Assembly (NCBI RefSeq): GCF_020510425.1
Contig: NZ_JAHBAH010000001.1
Span: 1,903,001 to 1,967,000 of the forward strand
Reading direction: 5' to 3'
Source: Quatrionicoccus australiensis
Lineage (GTDB): Bacteria > Pseudomonadota > Gammaproteobacteria > Burkholderiales > Rhodocyclaceae
DNA length: 64,000 nt
Below the pieces are notes generated by a model. The model did no database searches and was not told the DNA's origin. It saw only the letters and a program-made list of their open reading frames with translations. The position numbers and the translations under genes are program-made. This document shows positions 8,002-17,225 of the stretch, piece by piece (the first letter of the stretch is position 1; every line of letters starts with the position of its first letter).

Positions 8002-11000
8002 GTGCCCAGAATTGCCGAACTGATTACACAACAAAGCGGACATCTCAGGCCCGACACCACGCTTGGTGAAGCAGCAGCGACGATGCTGAAGGAAAAGCTG
8101 TCGTCGGTCATCATTGTCGGCCCGGAAGGCATACTCGGCATCGCCACCGAGGGCGACATCCTGCATGCCATGCGCGAACACCGCGCCCTGGAGCAGGCAA
8201 TCAGCAGCATCATGACGACGCCGGTGCATAGCGTCGTCGACACCACCGAATTACGCGCCGCCTACCGCGAAGCAGCGAATCTGGGCATTCGCCACATCGT
8301 CGTGACCGACGCTGGCGGCCAGCCGCTGGGTGTGGCCAGCGAATCGGATTTCCGTCGCCACCTGGGTACCGACTTCTACCGCCACCTGAACAATGTCGAT
8401 ACGTTGATGGAGCGGATGTTCCCGCGCCTGCCGCCGGATGCCTCGCTGGATGCCGCCCTGACGGCGATGGAGGCGGCACGCGCCAGTTGCGCCGTGGTTG
8501 TCGACCAACACAAGGCGATCGGCATCCTGACCGAGCGCGATGTCGTGCGCCTGTTCCTGAATGCCGAAGACAATCCGCCGCTCTCGGCCGTCATGACCCG
8601 GCCGCCGATCACGATAGGCGAGGAACGCTCGCTGGCCGAGGCGACCCTGATGATGAACTCGCATCGCATCCGGCATCTGGTCGTGGTCAACGGCAGCGGC
8701 CATGCGGTTGGCCTGCTCTCCGAACACACCCTGATGCGCCCGCTCGAGCTCGACCTGGTCGATGACGCACTGGCTGACCGTCTGGCACTGACCCGCACCA
8801 ACAATCTCGCGCAGGAAGAAATCCAGCTCAATGATCGCTACCAGCGCGCCCTGCTCGACAATTTCCCCTTCCTCGTCTGGCTGAAAGACACCGAATCACG
8901 CTTTCTCGCGGGCAACCGCAGCCTGGCCGACACCTGTGGCGAGCGCTCACCGGCCGACCTGATCGGCAAGTCCGACTACGATTACTGGCCCCCCGAACTG
9001 GCCGAACGCTACCGGGCGGACGATCAGGCTGTCATGCGCAGCGGCCAGAAAAAAGTGGTGACCGAACCGATCGGACGGACACACCACCTGAACTGGTTCG
9101 AAACCTACAAGGCCCCGGTTTTCGGGGATGACGGCAAGCTGCTCGGCACGGTCGGTTTTGCCCAGGACATCTCGGACAGACGCCGCGCCGAAGAAGCCAT
9201 CCTGCTGCGCAATGCGGCACTCGCCGGCATGTTGCGCAACGAACCGCTGGCCGGCATCCTCGAACTGATCGTCCTCTCCGTCGAGGCCGAAATTCCTGCC
9301 TGGCGCTGCGCCATCCAGCTTTACAGTGCCGGCGACCACGCCCTGCGCTATCTCGCCGCGCCGCGCCTGCCCGAAACCTTCTGCGAGGCGACGGCCGATA
9401 TTCCGGTACACGCCGGCAACATCCCCTGCGCCGCAGCCGCGGCACTGCATCAGCGGGTGATCGCCGACGACCTCGCCGGCGGCGCCGCCCGCTCCGGCTT
9501 TGACCTGGCCGCCCAGGCGGCCGGTTTTGCCGCCGCCTGGGCCGAGCCCATCCTCTCGCCGCAAGGCGAACTGCTCGGCACCTTCAGCGCCTATCACAGC
9601 ATGCCGGGCACGCCCGGCGATGAGCAGCAAGCCATCTTCACGCATGCCAGCCAACTGGCCGCCCTGATCATGGCGCACCAGCAGGGTGCCGAGAGCCTGC
9701 AGCAAAGCCAGAGCACCTTCCGCGGCATTTTCGACAGCATCAGCGAGGCGCTTTTCATCCAGGCCGAAGACGGCACTTTTCTCGATGCCAATCTCGGTGC
9801 CGAGCAGATTTTCGGCTACCCGCGCCCGGCCATGATCGGCCAGACCCACCACAAGCTCGGCGCCCCCGGTCTCAACGACCTGAGCAGAACCGGCTCGCAT
9901 ATCAGCGCCGCCATTGCCGGTACGCCACAGTACTTCGAGTATTGGGGCCAGGCTGCCGATGGCCGTATTTTCCCGGTCGACGTCCGCCTGCACCCGTGCA
10001 CCTACTTCGGCCGCCAGGTACTGATCGCTTCGGTGGTCGATATCAGCGAAAGAAAACAGGCAGCGTTGCGCCTGGAAATCGAGCATGACCTGGCGCAGGC
10101 GCTGGCGACCGGGATGCCGCGCCAGGACGTGCTCGATACCATTCTCAAGGCAGCGTTGCGCTTTCCCGACCTCGACGCCGGCGGCATCTATTACCGCCAG
10201 GACAACGGCAGCTACCGCCTCGCCGCCGAGCAGGGACTGTCGGCTGATTTCGCCGGACTGAATGCCGAACTTGCCGCCGACACCCCGCAAGCCGCGGTCA
10301 TCCGCAATGGCCGCCTGGTCTGCAGTTGCAGCGAAACGGGTGATCACTGCACGGAAGCGCCGCTGATCGCCGCCCCCCACCTTGAAGCGGAAGGCCTGCG
10401 CTGCCTGACGATATTGCCGGTGATGCTGGCCGGCGAGTCGATCGCCTGTCTTTACCTGGCCGGACGCCAGGTCAAACAGATTTCGCATGAAACGCTGCAG
10501 GCCCTGGAAACCCTGAGCAACACCTTTGCCCAGACCCTGCTCCGCCTGAATGCGCAAGAAGAAGCCGAGCGCCTGCAACACAACCTGAGCGGCCTGTTCA
10601 ACAACCTGACGGACTTCCTGTTTGTCGTCGCCGAACAGGGACAGATCGTGCATTACAACCATACGGTTGCCGACAAGCTCGGTTATGGTCCGGTCGCCCT
10701 GCTCGGCCAGCACATCCATACGGTCAACCCGCTGGAAACGCGCGAAATGGCTGACCGGATACTCGACGAAATCCTCGCCGGCGAACGCTCAAGCAGTCCG
10801 CTGCCGCTGCTCCATGCCAACGGCAGCCGGATTGCCGTCGATACCCGCATCATCACCGGCTACTGGGACGGCCAACCCGCCATGTTCGCGATCGCCCAGG
10901 ACATCCGCGAACGCCTGATTGCCGAAGAGCGCCAAAAACTGGCGGCCAGCGTTTTTGACAACGCGCACGAAGGCATCATGATCACCGACCCGGCCGGCCG

Positions 11001-12996
11001 GATCATCGAAGTTAATGCCACGTTCAGCGAGTTGACCGGTTATCCGCGCCAGGAAGCCATCGGCCAGACCGCCGACCTGCTCAAATCCGGCCATCACGAC
11101 GCCGACTTCTACCGCGACATGTGGGAAACCATCCGCCAGGCGGGTTACTGGCGCGGCGAAGTATGGAACCGCAAGAAATCCGGCGAGATTTTTGTCGAAC
11201 TGCTGACCATCTCGACGGTACACAACCGCGAAGGCATGATTTCCCACTTTGTCGGCATTTTTTCCGACATCACGCTGATCAAGGAACACCAGCAACGGCT
11301 TGAACACCTGGCCCATTTCGACGCCCTGACCCAGTTGCCCAACCGCATGCTGCTCGGCGACCGCATGCAACTCGCGATGGCGCAGACCGAACGCAACGGC
11401 AAGGTTCTCGCCGTCGCCTATCTCGATCTCGATGGTTTCAAGCCGGTCAATGACCAGTATGGACACTCGGTCGGCGACAAGTTGCTGGTTGAGGTCTCGC
11501 AGCGCCTGAAGAGTTGCATTCGCGCCGGCGACACCGTATCGCGGCTGGGCGGCGACGAGTTCGTGCTGCTTTTCGCCGAGCTCGACAGCATCCGCGATTG
11601 CGACTATGCGATCAGCCGGATCATCTCGGTCCTGACCATGCCGTTCCGGATTGCCGGCCACGAGATCTTCATCTCGGCCAGTATCGGCGTCACCCTCTAC
11701 CCGCAGGATGGCTCCGACAGCGACACCCTGCTGCGCCACGCCGACCAGGCGATGTACGCGGCCAAGCAGGCCGGGCGCAACCGCTTTCACCTGTTCGACC
11801 CGGAAAACGACCGGCGCGCCCGCGTCCGCCGCGATGAAGTCGGGCGGATCCGCGAAGGCCTGGAGCAAGGCGAGTTCGTGCTTTTCTACCAGCCCAAGGT
11901 CGATATGCGCCAGGGCAGCGTGGTCGGGGCGGAGGCCCTGATCCGCTGGCAGCATCCGGAACGCGGCCTGCTCCTGCCGGGTGAGTTCCTGCCCGCCATC
12001 GAAGGGACCGAACTTGCCATCACGCTCGGCGACTGGGTGCTGCAGGAAGCATTGTGCCAGCTTGAAGACTGGCAGCAGCAAGGCCTCGGCATCACCGTCA
12101 GCGTCAATATTGCCGGCAACCACCTGCAGTCTCCGGGCTTTGCCGAGCGCCTGGGCGAACTGCTCGCCGCCCGTCCTGCGGTAGCGCCCCAGCATCTCGA
12201 ACTGGAAGTTCTGGAAACCGCCGCCCTTGAAGACATTCCCCGGGTCGCCGCACTCTTCTCCGAATGCCGGCGTTTCGGTGTCAGCTTCTCGCTTGACGAT
12301 TTCGGTACCGGCTATTCATCGCTGACCTATTTCCGGCGGCTGCCTGCCGACATCCTGAAAATCGACCAGTCCTTCGTCTGCGACATGCTGGATGACCCGG
12401 ACGACCTCGCCATTGTCGAAGGCGTCATCGGCCTGACCCGCGCCTTTCAGCGCAAGGTCATCGCCGAGGGCGTCGAAACCGTCGAACACGGCATGGTCCT
12501 GCTGCTGCTCGGCTGCGACATGGCACAGGGTTTCGGCATTGCCCGCCCGATGCCGGCCGGACAACTCCCGGAATGGGTCACGCGATTCCGTCCGGATGAA
12601 CTCTGGGGGTCAACCACCGCCTTCAACTGGTCGCGGGAAGACATCCCGATGCTGATTGCCGGGGTGGACCACACCCGCTGGATGAAGAAACTGTACGCTT
12701 GCCTCGCCGATGACGACGGTCGGCTGCCGGCACCGGAGCTGGATGAAAACGCCTGCCGTTTCGGCCGCTGGTACACCAGCCCGAAAGCCCAGCGCTATGC
12801 GACCATCAAGGAGTTCAACGAACTGGCGGACATTCACCGGCAGATTCATCAACTCGGCAAACAACTGCTCGATCGACGCCCCCCACCGGAACAAGCGCGC
12901 TTGCTTGCTGCAGTCGAAAAACTCAGCCAAACCCTGAGCGACCACCTGCAAAGAATCCAGACCGAGGTGCTGCTGACCCGTCAGGCAAGCAGGTGA
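8002..12996 (+). CDS. Giant CBS-PAS-GAF-GGDEF-EAL sensor protein with C-terminal CZB domain
   Basis: A 1664-residue, apparently cytoplasmic c-di-GMP signalling protein with a GTG start preceded by AGGAG. Approximate domain order: four CBS motifs (1-260), PAS (280-395), GAF (405-560), PAS (570-690), GAF (695-855), PAS (860-970), PAS (975-1090), GGDEF (1100-1270), EAL (1280-1525), CZB (1550-1660). The cyclase motif is intact (GGDEF at 1183) with an upstream RAGD inhibitory site. The phosphodiesterase domain keeps EAL (1311), DDFGTGYSS and AEGVET. The CZB part has an early His (HTRWMKK) and CRFGRWY, the zinc-binding pattern. No transmembrane segment is obvious. It is divergent from hup and overlaps oxyR convergently by 16 bases. 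Its signal is unknown. Confidence 0.9.
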   Translation: MPRIAELITQQSGHLRPDTTLGEAAATMLKEKLSSVIIVGPEGILGIATEGDILHAMREHRALEQAISSIMTTPVHSVVDTTELRAAYREAANLGIRHIVVTDAGGQPLGVASESDFRRHLGTDFYRHLNNVDTLMERMFPRLPPDASLDAALTAMEAARASCAVVVDQHKAIGILTERDVVRLFLNAEDNPPLSAVMTRPPITIGEERSLAEATLMMNSHRIRHLVVVNGSGHAVGLLSEHTLMRPLELDLVDDALADRLALTRTNNLAQEEIQLNDRYQRALLDNFPFLVWLKDTESRFLAGNRSLADTCGERSPADLIGKSDYDYWPPELAERYRADDQAVMRSGQKKVVTEPIGRTHHLNWFETYKAPVFGDDGKLLGTVGFAQDISDRRRAEEAILLRNAALAGMLRNEPLAGILELIVLSVEAEIPAWRCAIQLYSAGDHALRYLAAPRLPETFCEATADIPVHAGNIPCAAAAALHQRVIADDLAGGAARSGFDLAAQAAGFAAAWAEPILSPQGELLGTFSAYHSMPGTPGDEQQAIFTHASQLAALIMAHQQGAESLQQSQSTFRGIFDSISEALFIQAEDGTFLDANLGAEQIFGYPRPAMIGQTHHKLGAPGLNDLSRTGSHISAAIAGTPQYFEYWGQAADGRIFPVDVRLHPCTYFGRQVLIASVVDISERKQAALRLEIEHDLAQALATGMPRQDVLDTILKAALRFPDLDAGGIYYRQDNGSYRLAAEQGLSADFAGLNAELAADTPQAAVIRNGRLVCSCSETGDHCTEAPLIAAPHLEAEGLRCLTILPVMLAGESIACLYLAGRQVKQISHETLQALETLSNTFAQTLLRLNAQEEAERLQHNLSGLFNNLTDFLFVVAEQGQIVHYNHTVADKLGYGPVALLGQHIHTVNPLETREMADRILDEILAGERSSSPLPLLHANGSRIAVDTRIITGYWDGQPAMFAIAQDIRERLIAEERQKLAASVFDNAHEGIMITDPAGRIIEVNATFSELTGYPRQEAIGQTADLLKSGHHDADFYRDMWETIRQAGYWRGEVWNRKKSGEIFVELLTISTVHNREGMISHFVGIFSDITLIKEHQQRLEHLAHFDALTQLPNRMLLGDRMQLAMAQTERNGKVLAVAYLDLDGFKPVNDQYGHSVGDKLLVEVSQRLKSCIRAGDTVSRLGGDEFVLLFAELDSIRDCDYAISRIISVLTMPFRIAGHEIFISASIGVTLYPQDGSDSDTLLRHADQAMYAAKQAGRNRFHLFDPENDRRARVRRDEVGRIREGLEQGEFVLFYQPKVDMRQGSVVGAEALIRWQHPERGLLLPGEFLPAIEGTELAITLGDWVLQEALCQLEDWQQQGLGITVSVNIAGNHLQSPGFAERLGELLAARPAVAPQHLELEVLETAALEDIPRVAALFSECRRFGVSFSLDDFGTGYSSLTYFRRLPADILKIDQSFVCDMLDDPDDLAIVEGVIGLTRAFQRKVIAEGVETVEHGMVLLLLGCDMAQGFGIARPMPAGQLPEWVTRFRPDELWGSTTAFNWSREDIPMLIAGVDHTRWMKKLYACLADDDGRLPAPELDENACRFGRWYTSPKAQRYATIKEFNELADIHRQIHQLGKQLLDRRPPPEQARLLAAVEKLSQTLSDHLQRIQTEVLLTRQASR

Positions 12997-13886
12997 TAAG
13001 CCGGGTTGTGCAGGCCGGCCACGGCCGCCAGTAGCGCATCGATCGCTTTCGGGCGGATGAAGCCGGCGCGCCAGGCAAGGGCGATGCGGCGTGACGGCGC
13101 CGGCGCGCGGAAGGGAATGACGCTGATCAGCTCGTTGCTGTAGGGGTGGCCGAGCGCCCCTTCGGGCAACACCGAAACCCCCAGTCCGGAAGCCACCATG
13201 CAACGGATGGTGCCGATCGAGTGGCCCAGCCGGACGTCGGTTTCCGGACTGCTCACCTGCGGACAGGCGCCCAGCACCTGGTCGCGGAAGCAGTTGCCGG
13301 CCTTGAGCAGCAGCACTTCGTCGCCGGCCACTTCCTCGGGACTGATTTCCGCCATGTTTTCCCAGGCGTGACCGCGCGGCACGACGACCTTGAAGGATTC
13401 GTCGTAGAGCGGCCGGGTCAGCACGCCGGGCAACTCGAAGGGCAGGGCGATGATGACGACGTCGATCTCGTTGTCGCGCAGCATGTCGGCCAGCGTTGCC
13501 GTCATGTTTTCCTCGATGGCGAGCGGCATGCTGGGCGCCACCCGCTTCAGCGACTGGATCAGCTGCGGCAGCAGGTAAGGCCCGATGGTATGGATGACAC
13601 CAAGGCGCAGCGGGCCTTCCAGCTGATCGCGCCCGCGCATGGCGATCTGCCGCACCTTGTCGGCTTCGGCGATGGCCTGCTGCGCCTGCTCGACGACGCG
13701 CAGCCCGACCGCACTCGGGCTGACGAAGCCCTTGCCGCGCTCGAACAACTGCACGCCGAACTCGTCTTCAAGACGGGCGATCGAGACGCTCAAGGTCGGC
13801 TGGCTGACCGAACAACGTTCGGCAGCACGACTGAAATTACCCTCCTGGGCGAGGGCAACGATGTAACGCAATTCGGTCAAGGTCAT
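12981..13886 (-). CDS. oxyR: Peroxide-sensing LysR-type regulator OxyR
   Basis: A 301-residue LysR-family regulator: winged helix at residues 1-60, then the substrate-binding-like domain. The redox cysteines are at 199 and 208 (GNCFRDQVLGAC), the same positions as in E. coli OxyR, so the peroxide-sensing disulfide can form. The chosen start (ATG at 13886) follows GGAGG with good spacing; an upstream in-frame ATG at 13901 lacks this. It is divergent from the cytochrome c peroxidase gene, with an OxyR-like box between them. It converges on the giant GGDEF/EAL gene with a 16-base overlap. Confidence 0.93.
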   Translation of the reverse strand: MTLTELRYIVALAQEGNFSRAAERCSVSQPTLSVSIARLEDEFGVQLFERGKGFVSPSAVGLRVVEQAQQAIAEADKVRQIAMRGRDQLEGPLRLGVIHTIGPYLLPQLIQSLKRVAPSMPLAIEENMTATLADMLRDNEIDVVIIALPFELPGVLTRPLYDESFKVVVPRGHAWENMAEISPEEVAGDEVLLLKAGNCFRDQVLGACPQVSSPETDVRLGHSIGTIRCMVASGLGVSVLPEGALGHPYSNELISVIPFRAPAPSRRIALAWRAGFIRPKAIDALLAAVAGLHNPAYHLLA

Positions 13887-13930
13887 GACTATCCTCCGCA
13901 AAATGGTGGGGTCTATCGCCCCTTGCTGTT

Positions 13931-13967
13931 ATAGGTGCAAGCTATAGCACCTATATACAAAACCCAT
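13931..13967. promoter_or_regulatory. OxyR-type binding site between oxyR and the peroxidase gene
   Basis: The sequence fits the tandem OxyR pattern as ATAG-N7-CTAT-N7-ATAT-N7-CCAT, with the first pair exact, including the inner T and A. It also contains a perfect inverted repeat, ATAGGTGC (13931-13938) and GCACCTAT (13947-13954). The position suits both autoregulation of oxyR and control of the peroxidase gene. Confidence 0.72.
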
Positions 13968-13973
13968 AAAAAT

Positions 13974-13991
13974 CATTGACTTGGATCAATG
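13974..13991. promoter_or_regulatory. FNR/ANR-like box upstream of the peroxidase gene
   Basis: CATTGA-CTTGGA-TCAATG is a symmetrical FNR-type site: TTGAC-N4-ATCAA, one base from the consensus TTGAT-N4-ATCAA. It is centred about 70 bases upstream of the peroxidase ATG. Di-heme peroxidases are FNR/ANR-controlled in several bacteria. The -10 downstream is weak. Confidence 0.68.
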
Positions 13992-14052
13992 TTAACACAT
14001 CCGAACAGGAGAGAATGGCCGCAGCAATTTTTCACAAAGGGAGAACATAACG

Positions 14053-15060
14053 ATGCAACGCAGCATTTTGTCCACCGCCCTCGCGGTCATTTCCGGCCTG
14101 CTCATCAGCCAGCTTGCGCAGGCTGCCAGTCAGGAACCGATCCAGCCGATCGCTGCCGCCAAGGTCAGCAACCCGGCCCTCGTCGAACTCGGCAAGAAGC
14201 TCTACTTCGATCCGCGTCTGTCCAAGTCCGGCTTCATTTCCTGCAACTCCTGCCACAACCTGTCGATGGGCGGCACCGACAACATCAAGACCTCGATCGG
14301 TCACAACTGGAACGAAGGCCCGATCAACGCGCCGACCGTGCTCAATTCCAGCCTCAACCTCGCCCAGTTCTGGGACGGCCGCGCTGCCGACCTCAAGGCC
14401 CAGGCCGGCGGCCCGATCGCCAATCCGGGCGAGATGGCATTTACGCACACCCTGGCGATCAACGTGCTGCAATCGATCCCCGGCTATGTCGCGGAATTCA
14501 AGAAAGCCTTCGCTTCCGAGACGGTCGACATCGAAAAAGTGACAAAAGCCATCGCCGCCTTCGAGGAAACCCTGATCACCCCGAACTCGCGCTTCGACAA
14601 ATGGCTGAAGGGCGACAAGAAGGCGCTGAGCAAGGATGAACTGGCCGGCTACAAACTGTTCAAGGAGACCGGCTGCGTCGCCTGCCACAACGGCCCGGCG
14701 GTCGGCGGCAACTCCTTCCAGAAGATGGGCCAGGTCGAAGCCTACAAGGCGTCGAGTCCGGCCGAAGGGCGCTCGGCAGTGACCGGCAAGGATGCCGACC
14801 GCTTCAACTTCAAGGTGCCGACCCTGCGCAACGTCGAAATGACCTATCCGTACTTCCACGACGGCGCCGCCAACACGCTGCCGGAAGCGGTCGACATCAT
14901 GGCCCGCATCCAGCTCGGCAAGAAGTTCACGGCCGATGAAAATGCCAAGGTCGTTGCCTTCCTGAAGACGCTGACCGGCGACCAGCCGAACTTCAAGCTG
15001 CCGATCCTGCCGCCGTCGGCCGATGCCACGCCGCGTCCGACGCCCTTCGAGAAGAAATAG
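14053..15060 (+). CDS. ccpA: Periplasmic di-heme cytochrome c peroxidase
   Basis: A 335-residue exported protein: signal peptide at residues 1-25 (cleavage after AQA), then two CxxCH heme sites, CNSCH (64-68, electron-accepting peroxidatic half) and CVACH (208-212). It reduces H2O2 to water with electrons from cytochrome c or a cupredoxin. The methionine in GQVEAYK-like and later FNFKVPTLRN regions fits the bacterial CCP/MauG family. The gene stands alone after an AAAGGGAGA ribosome site and ends at a strong terminator. It is divergent from oxyR, and both OxyR-like and FNR-like boxes precede it. Confidence 0.94.
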   Translation: MQRSILSTALAVISGLLISQLAQAASQEPIQPIAAAKVSNPALVELGKKLYFDPRLSKSGFISCNSCHNLSMGGTDNIKTSIGHNWNEGPINAPTVLNSSLNLAQFWDGRAADLKAQAGGPIANPGEMAFTHTLAINVLQSIPGYVAEFKKAFASETVDIEKVTKAIAAFEETLITPNSRFDKWLKGDKKALSKDELAGYKLFKETGCVACHNGPAVGGNSFQKMGQVEAYKASSPAEGRSAVTGKDADRFNFKVPTLRNVEMTYPYFHDGAANTLPEAVDIMARIQLGKKFTADENAKVVAFLKTLTGDQPNFKLPILPPSADATPRPTPFEKK

Positions 15061-15080
15061 GCAGATCGATAGATGCCGTG

Positions 15081-15107
15081 ACGGGGGCTGCGGCCCCCGT
15101 TTTTCTT
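15081..15107 (+). terminator. Rho-independent terminator after the peroxidase gene
   Basis: ACGGGGGC (15081-15088) pairs perfectly with GCCCCCGT (15093-15100) around a four-base loop, followed by TTTTCTT. Confidence 0.92.
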
Positions 15108-15118
15108 GCCCGTTTTGT

Positions 15119-15160
15119 TTGATTCCCATCAATCTGCCGGTACACTTGCGCGCTCATAAT
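15119..15160 (+). promoter_or_regulatory. FNR-dependent promoter of the ccm operon
   Basis: TTGAT-TCCC-ATCAA at 15119-15132 is a perfect FNR consensus. A CATAAT hexamer at 15155-15160 predicts a start near 15167, which places the FNR site at about -41.5, the class II activator position. The leader to ccmA is then about 25 bases. Confidence 0.78.
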
Positions 15161-15191
15161 TCACCGCTGATTTATTTCGGTTTTTCCCCTG

Positions 15192-15800
15192 ATGCTTGAA
15201 GCTGACAATCTGGAATGCGTGCGCGGCGAGCGCCGCCTGTTCGCAGGCCTCAGCTTTCGGCTGGAGGCCGGAGAACTGCTGTATCTGCAGGGCAAGAACG
15301 GGGCCGGCAAGACCAGCCTGCTGCGCATGCTGATCGGCCTGCTGCCGCCGGAAGCCGGTGAAATCCGCTGGCAGGGCGCGAGCATCAAATCCGACGAATT
15401 CCGCGCCGATCTCTGCTATCTCGGCCACCTCAACGCGATCAAGGAAGAATTGACCCCGCTCGAGAACCTGCTCGCCGCGGCGCGTCTTGCCGACGAGGCG
15501 CTGAGCGAGGAAGAGGCGATCGATGCCCTCGAACAGGTCGGTCTCGCCGGACGCGAGGATCTCGCCTGCAAATACCTGTCGCAAGGCCAGAAACGGCGCG
15601 TCGCGCTGGCCCGCCTGGTCAAGGAAAAGCGGCCGCTGTGGATTCTCGACGAACCCTTCGTCGCCCTCGACGTTGCAGCGGTCGACTGGCTGGCCGGCAT
15701 CATTTCCGGCCACCTGCAGCGCGGCGGCCTGGCCGTGATGACGACGCACCAGCTGGTCAATATCCCGGCCGGCAAGGTGCGCGAATTGCGTCTTTCCTGA
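15192..15800 (+). CDS. ccmA: Heme exporter ATP-binding protein CcmA
   Basis: A 202-residue ABC ATPase: Walker A GKNGAGKTS (about residue 35), signature LSQGQKRR and Walker B WILDEPF. With CcmB and CcmC it forms the complex that releases holo-CcmE in System I cytochrome c maturation. It is the first gene of ccmABCDEFGHI, downstream of an FNR-type promoter. It ends 13 bases before ccmB; that gap holds one of the recurring GTCGACCG words. Confidence 0.96.
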   Translation: MLEADNLECVRGERRLFAGLSFRLEAGELLYLQGKNGAGKTSLLRMLIGLLPPEAGEIRWQGASIKSDEFRADLCYLGHLNAIKEELTPLENLLAAARLADEALSEEEAIDALEQVGLAGREDLACKYLSQGQKRRVALARLVKEKRPLWILDEPFVALDVAAVDWLAGIISGHLQRGGLAVMTTHQLVNIPAGKVRELRLS

Positions 15801-15813
15801 GCGTCGACCGCTA

Positions 15814-16482
15814 ATGTTCAAAATCGTCACTGCCGTCATCGCCCGCGACCTGAAACTGGCCATGCGCCGCCAGGCCGACATCGTCTCGGCGCTCTTCTTC
15901 TTTGTCATCGTGGTCAGCCTGTTCCCGCTCGGCGTCGGGCCGGAACCCGACCTGCTCAGGAAACTGGCGCCCGGCGTGCTGTGGGTCGCAGCCCTGCTCG
16001 CCACCATGCTGTCGCTGCCGCGCCTGTTCGCCGACGATCATCGCGACGGCACGCTCGAACAACTGGCACTGGCGCCACACCCTCTCGGGCTGGTCGTTAC
16101 CGGCAAAGTGATCGCTCACTGGCTGGTCTCCGGCCTGCCCCTGGCGCTGATCGCCCCCATCCTCGGCATCCAGTTCGACCTGTCCGGCGACGCGCTGGTC
16201 GTGCTGACTTTTGCCATCCTGCTCGGCACGCCCGCCCTGTCCGGCATTGGCGCGATCGGCGCGGCGCTGACCCTGGGCCTGCGCGGCGGCGGCGTGCTGC
16301 TCTCGCTGCTCGTGCTGCCGCTCTACATCCCGGTGCTAATATTCGGCGCTGGCGCAGTCGATGCGACAGTGACCGGTCTCGGGGGGGAAGGTCATCTGTC
16401 CTTGCTGGCCGCCCTTACCTTTGCCTCACTCGGCTTCGCCCCCTGGGCGTCTGCCGCTGCCTTGAAGATTGCCCTCGAATGA
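15814..16482 (+). CDS. ccmB: Heme exporter membrane protein CcmB
   Basis: A 222-residue protein with six hydrophobic segments, the ABC permease partner of CcmA. The family segment FPLGVGPEPDLLRKLAPGVLW (in part, residues 30-50) and LPRLFADDHRDGTLEQL are recognisable CcmB motifs. It overlaps ccmC by 4 bases (ATGA). Confidence 0.96.
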   Translation: MFKIVTAVIARDLKLAMRRQADIVSALFFFVIVVSLFPLGVGPEPDLLRKLAPGVLWVAALLATMLSLPRLFADDHRDGTLEQLALAPHPLGLVVTGKVIAHWLVSGLPLALIAPILGIQFDLSGDALVVLTFAILLGTPALSGIGAIGAALTLGLRGGGVLLSLLVLPLYIPVLIFGAGAVDATVTGLGGEGHLSLLAALTFASLGFAPWASAAALKIALE

Positions 16483-17225
16483 AAGACCGCTTCAATCTCT
16501 ATCGTTTCGCGTCACCGGCCACCTTCTACCCGCTGGCCGGGGCGCTGATTCCCTACTTTGTCGCCATTTCCGTCGTCTTCGGCCTGGCCGGGCTCTACCT
16601 CGGCATGCTGGTCGCGCCGACCGACTTCCAGCAGGGCGAGGGCTACCGGATCATCTTCATCCACGTCCCGGCGTCCTGGCTGTCGATGTTCATCTACCTG
16701 ATCATGGCCGGCTGGGCTGCCATCGGGCTGGCCTTCAACACCCGCCTGTCGGGCATGATGGCGCAGGCGCTGGCGCCGACCGGCGCGCTGATGGCCTTCC
16801 TGTCGCTGTGGACCGGCGCCCTGTGGGGCAAGCCGATGTGGGGCACGTGGTGGGTCTGGGATGCGCGCCTGACCTCCGAGCTGATCCTGCTCTTCCTCTA
16901 CATCGGCTACATGGCGCTGACCGCCGCGATCGACGATGCCAAGCGTGCCGACAAGGCGGGTGGCCTGTTGCTGCTGGTCGGCGTGGTCAATGTGCCGATC
17001 ATCTATTTCTCGGTCAAATGGTGGAACACGCTGCACCAGGGTTCGAGCGTCAACCTGACCAAGTCGTCGATGGCCGAGACCATGCTTTGGGGCATGCTGC
17101 TGATGGCCATGTGCTTCTGGATGTATTCGATCGCCATCGCCTTCATGCGGGTGCGCACCATCATGCTTGAACGCGAGCGGCACACCGACTGGGTCAAGGC
17201 CCTGCTCGCGGGAGACGGCAAATGA
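16479..17225 (+). CDS. ccmC: Heme-handling protein CcmC
   Basis: A 248-residue protein with six membrane segments. It contains the tryptophan-rich heme-handling motif WGTWWVWDARLTSE in a periplasmic loop; flanking histidines (HVPASW and TLHQGSS) are the usual heme ligands. It loads heme onto CcmE. The start at 16479 overlaps the ccmB stop, and the open frame further upstream is only antiphase to ccmB. It overlaps ccmD by 4 bases. Confidence 0.96.
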   Translation: MKDRFNLYRFASPATFYPLAGALIPYFVAISVVFGLAGLYLGMLVAPTDFQQGEGYRIIFIHVPASWLSMFIYLIMAGWAAIGLAFNTRLSGMMAQALAPTGALMAFLSLWTGALWGKPMWGTWWVWDARLTSELILLFLYIGYMALTAAIDDAKRADKAGGLLLLVGVVNVPIIYFSVKWWNTLHQGSSVNLTKSSMAETMLWGMLLMAMCFWMYSIAIAFMRVRTIMLERERHTDWVKALLAGDGK

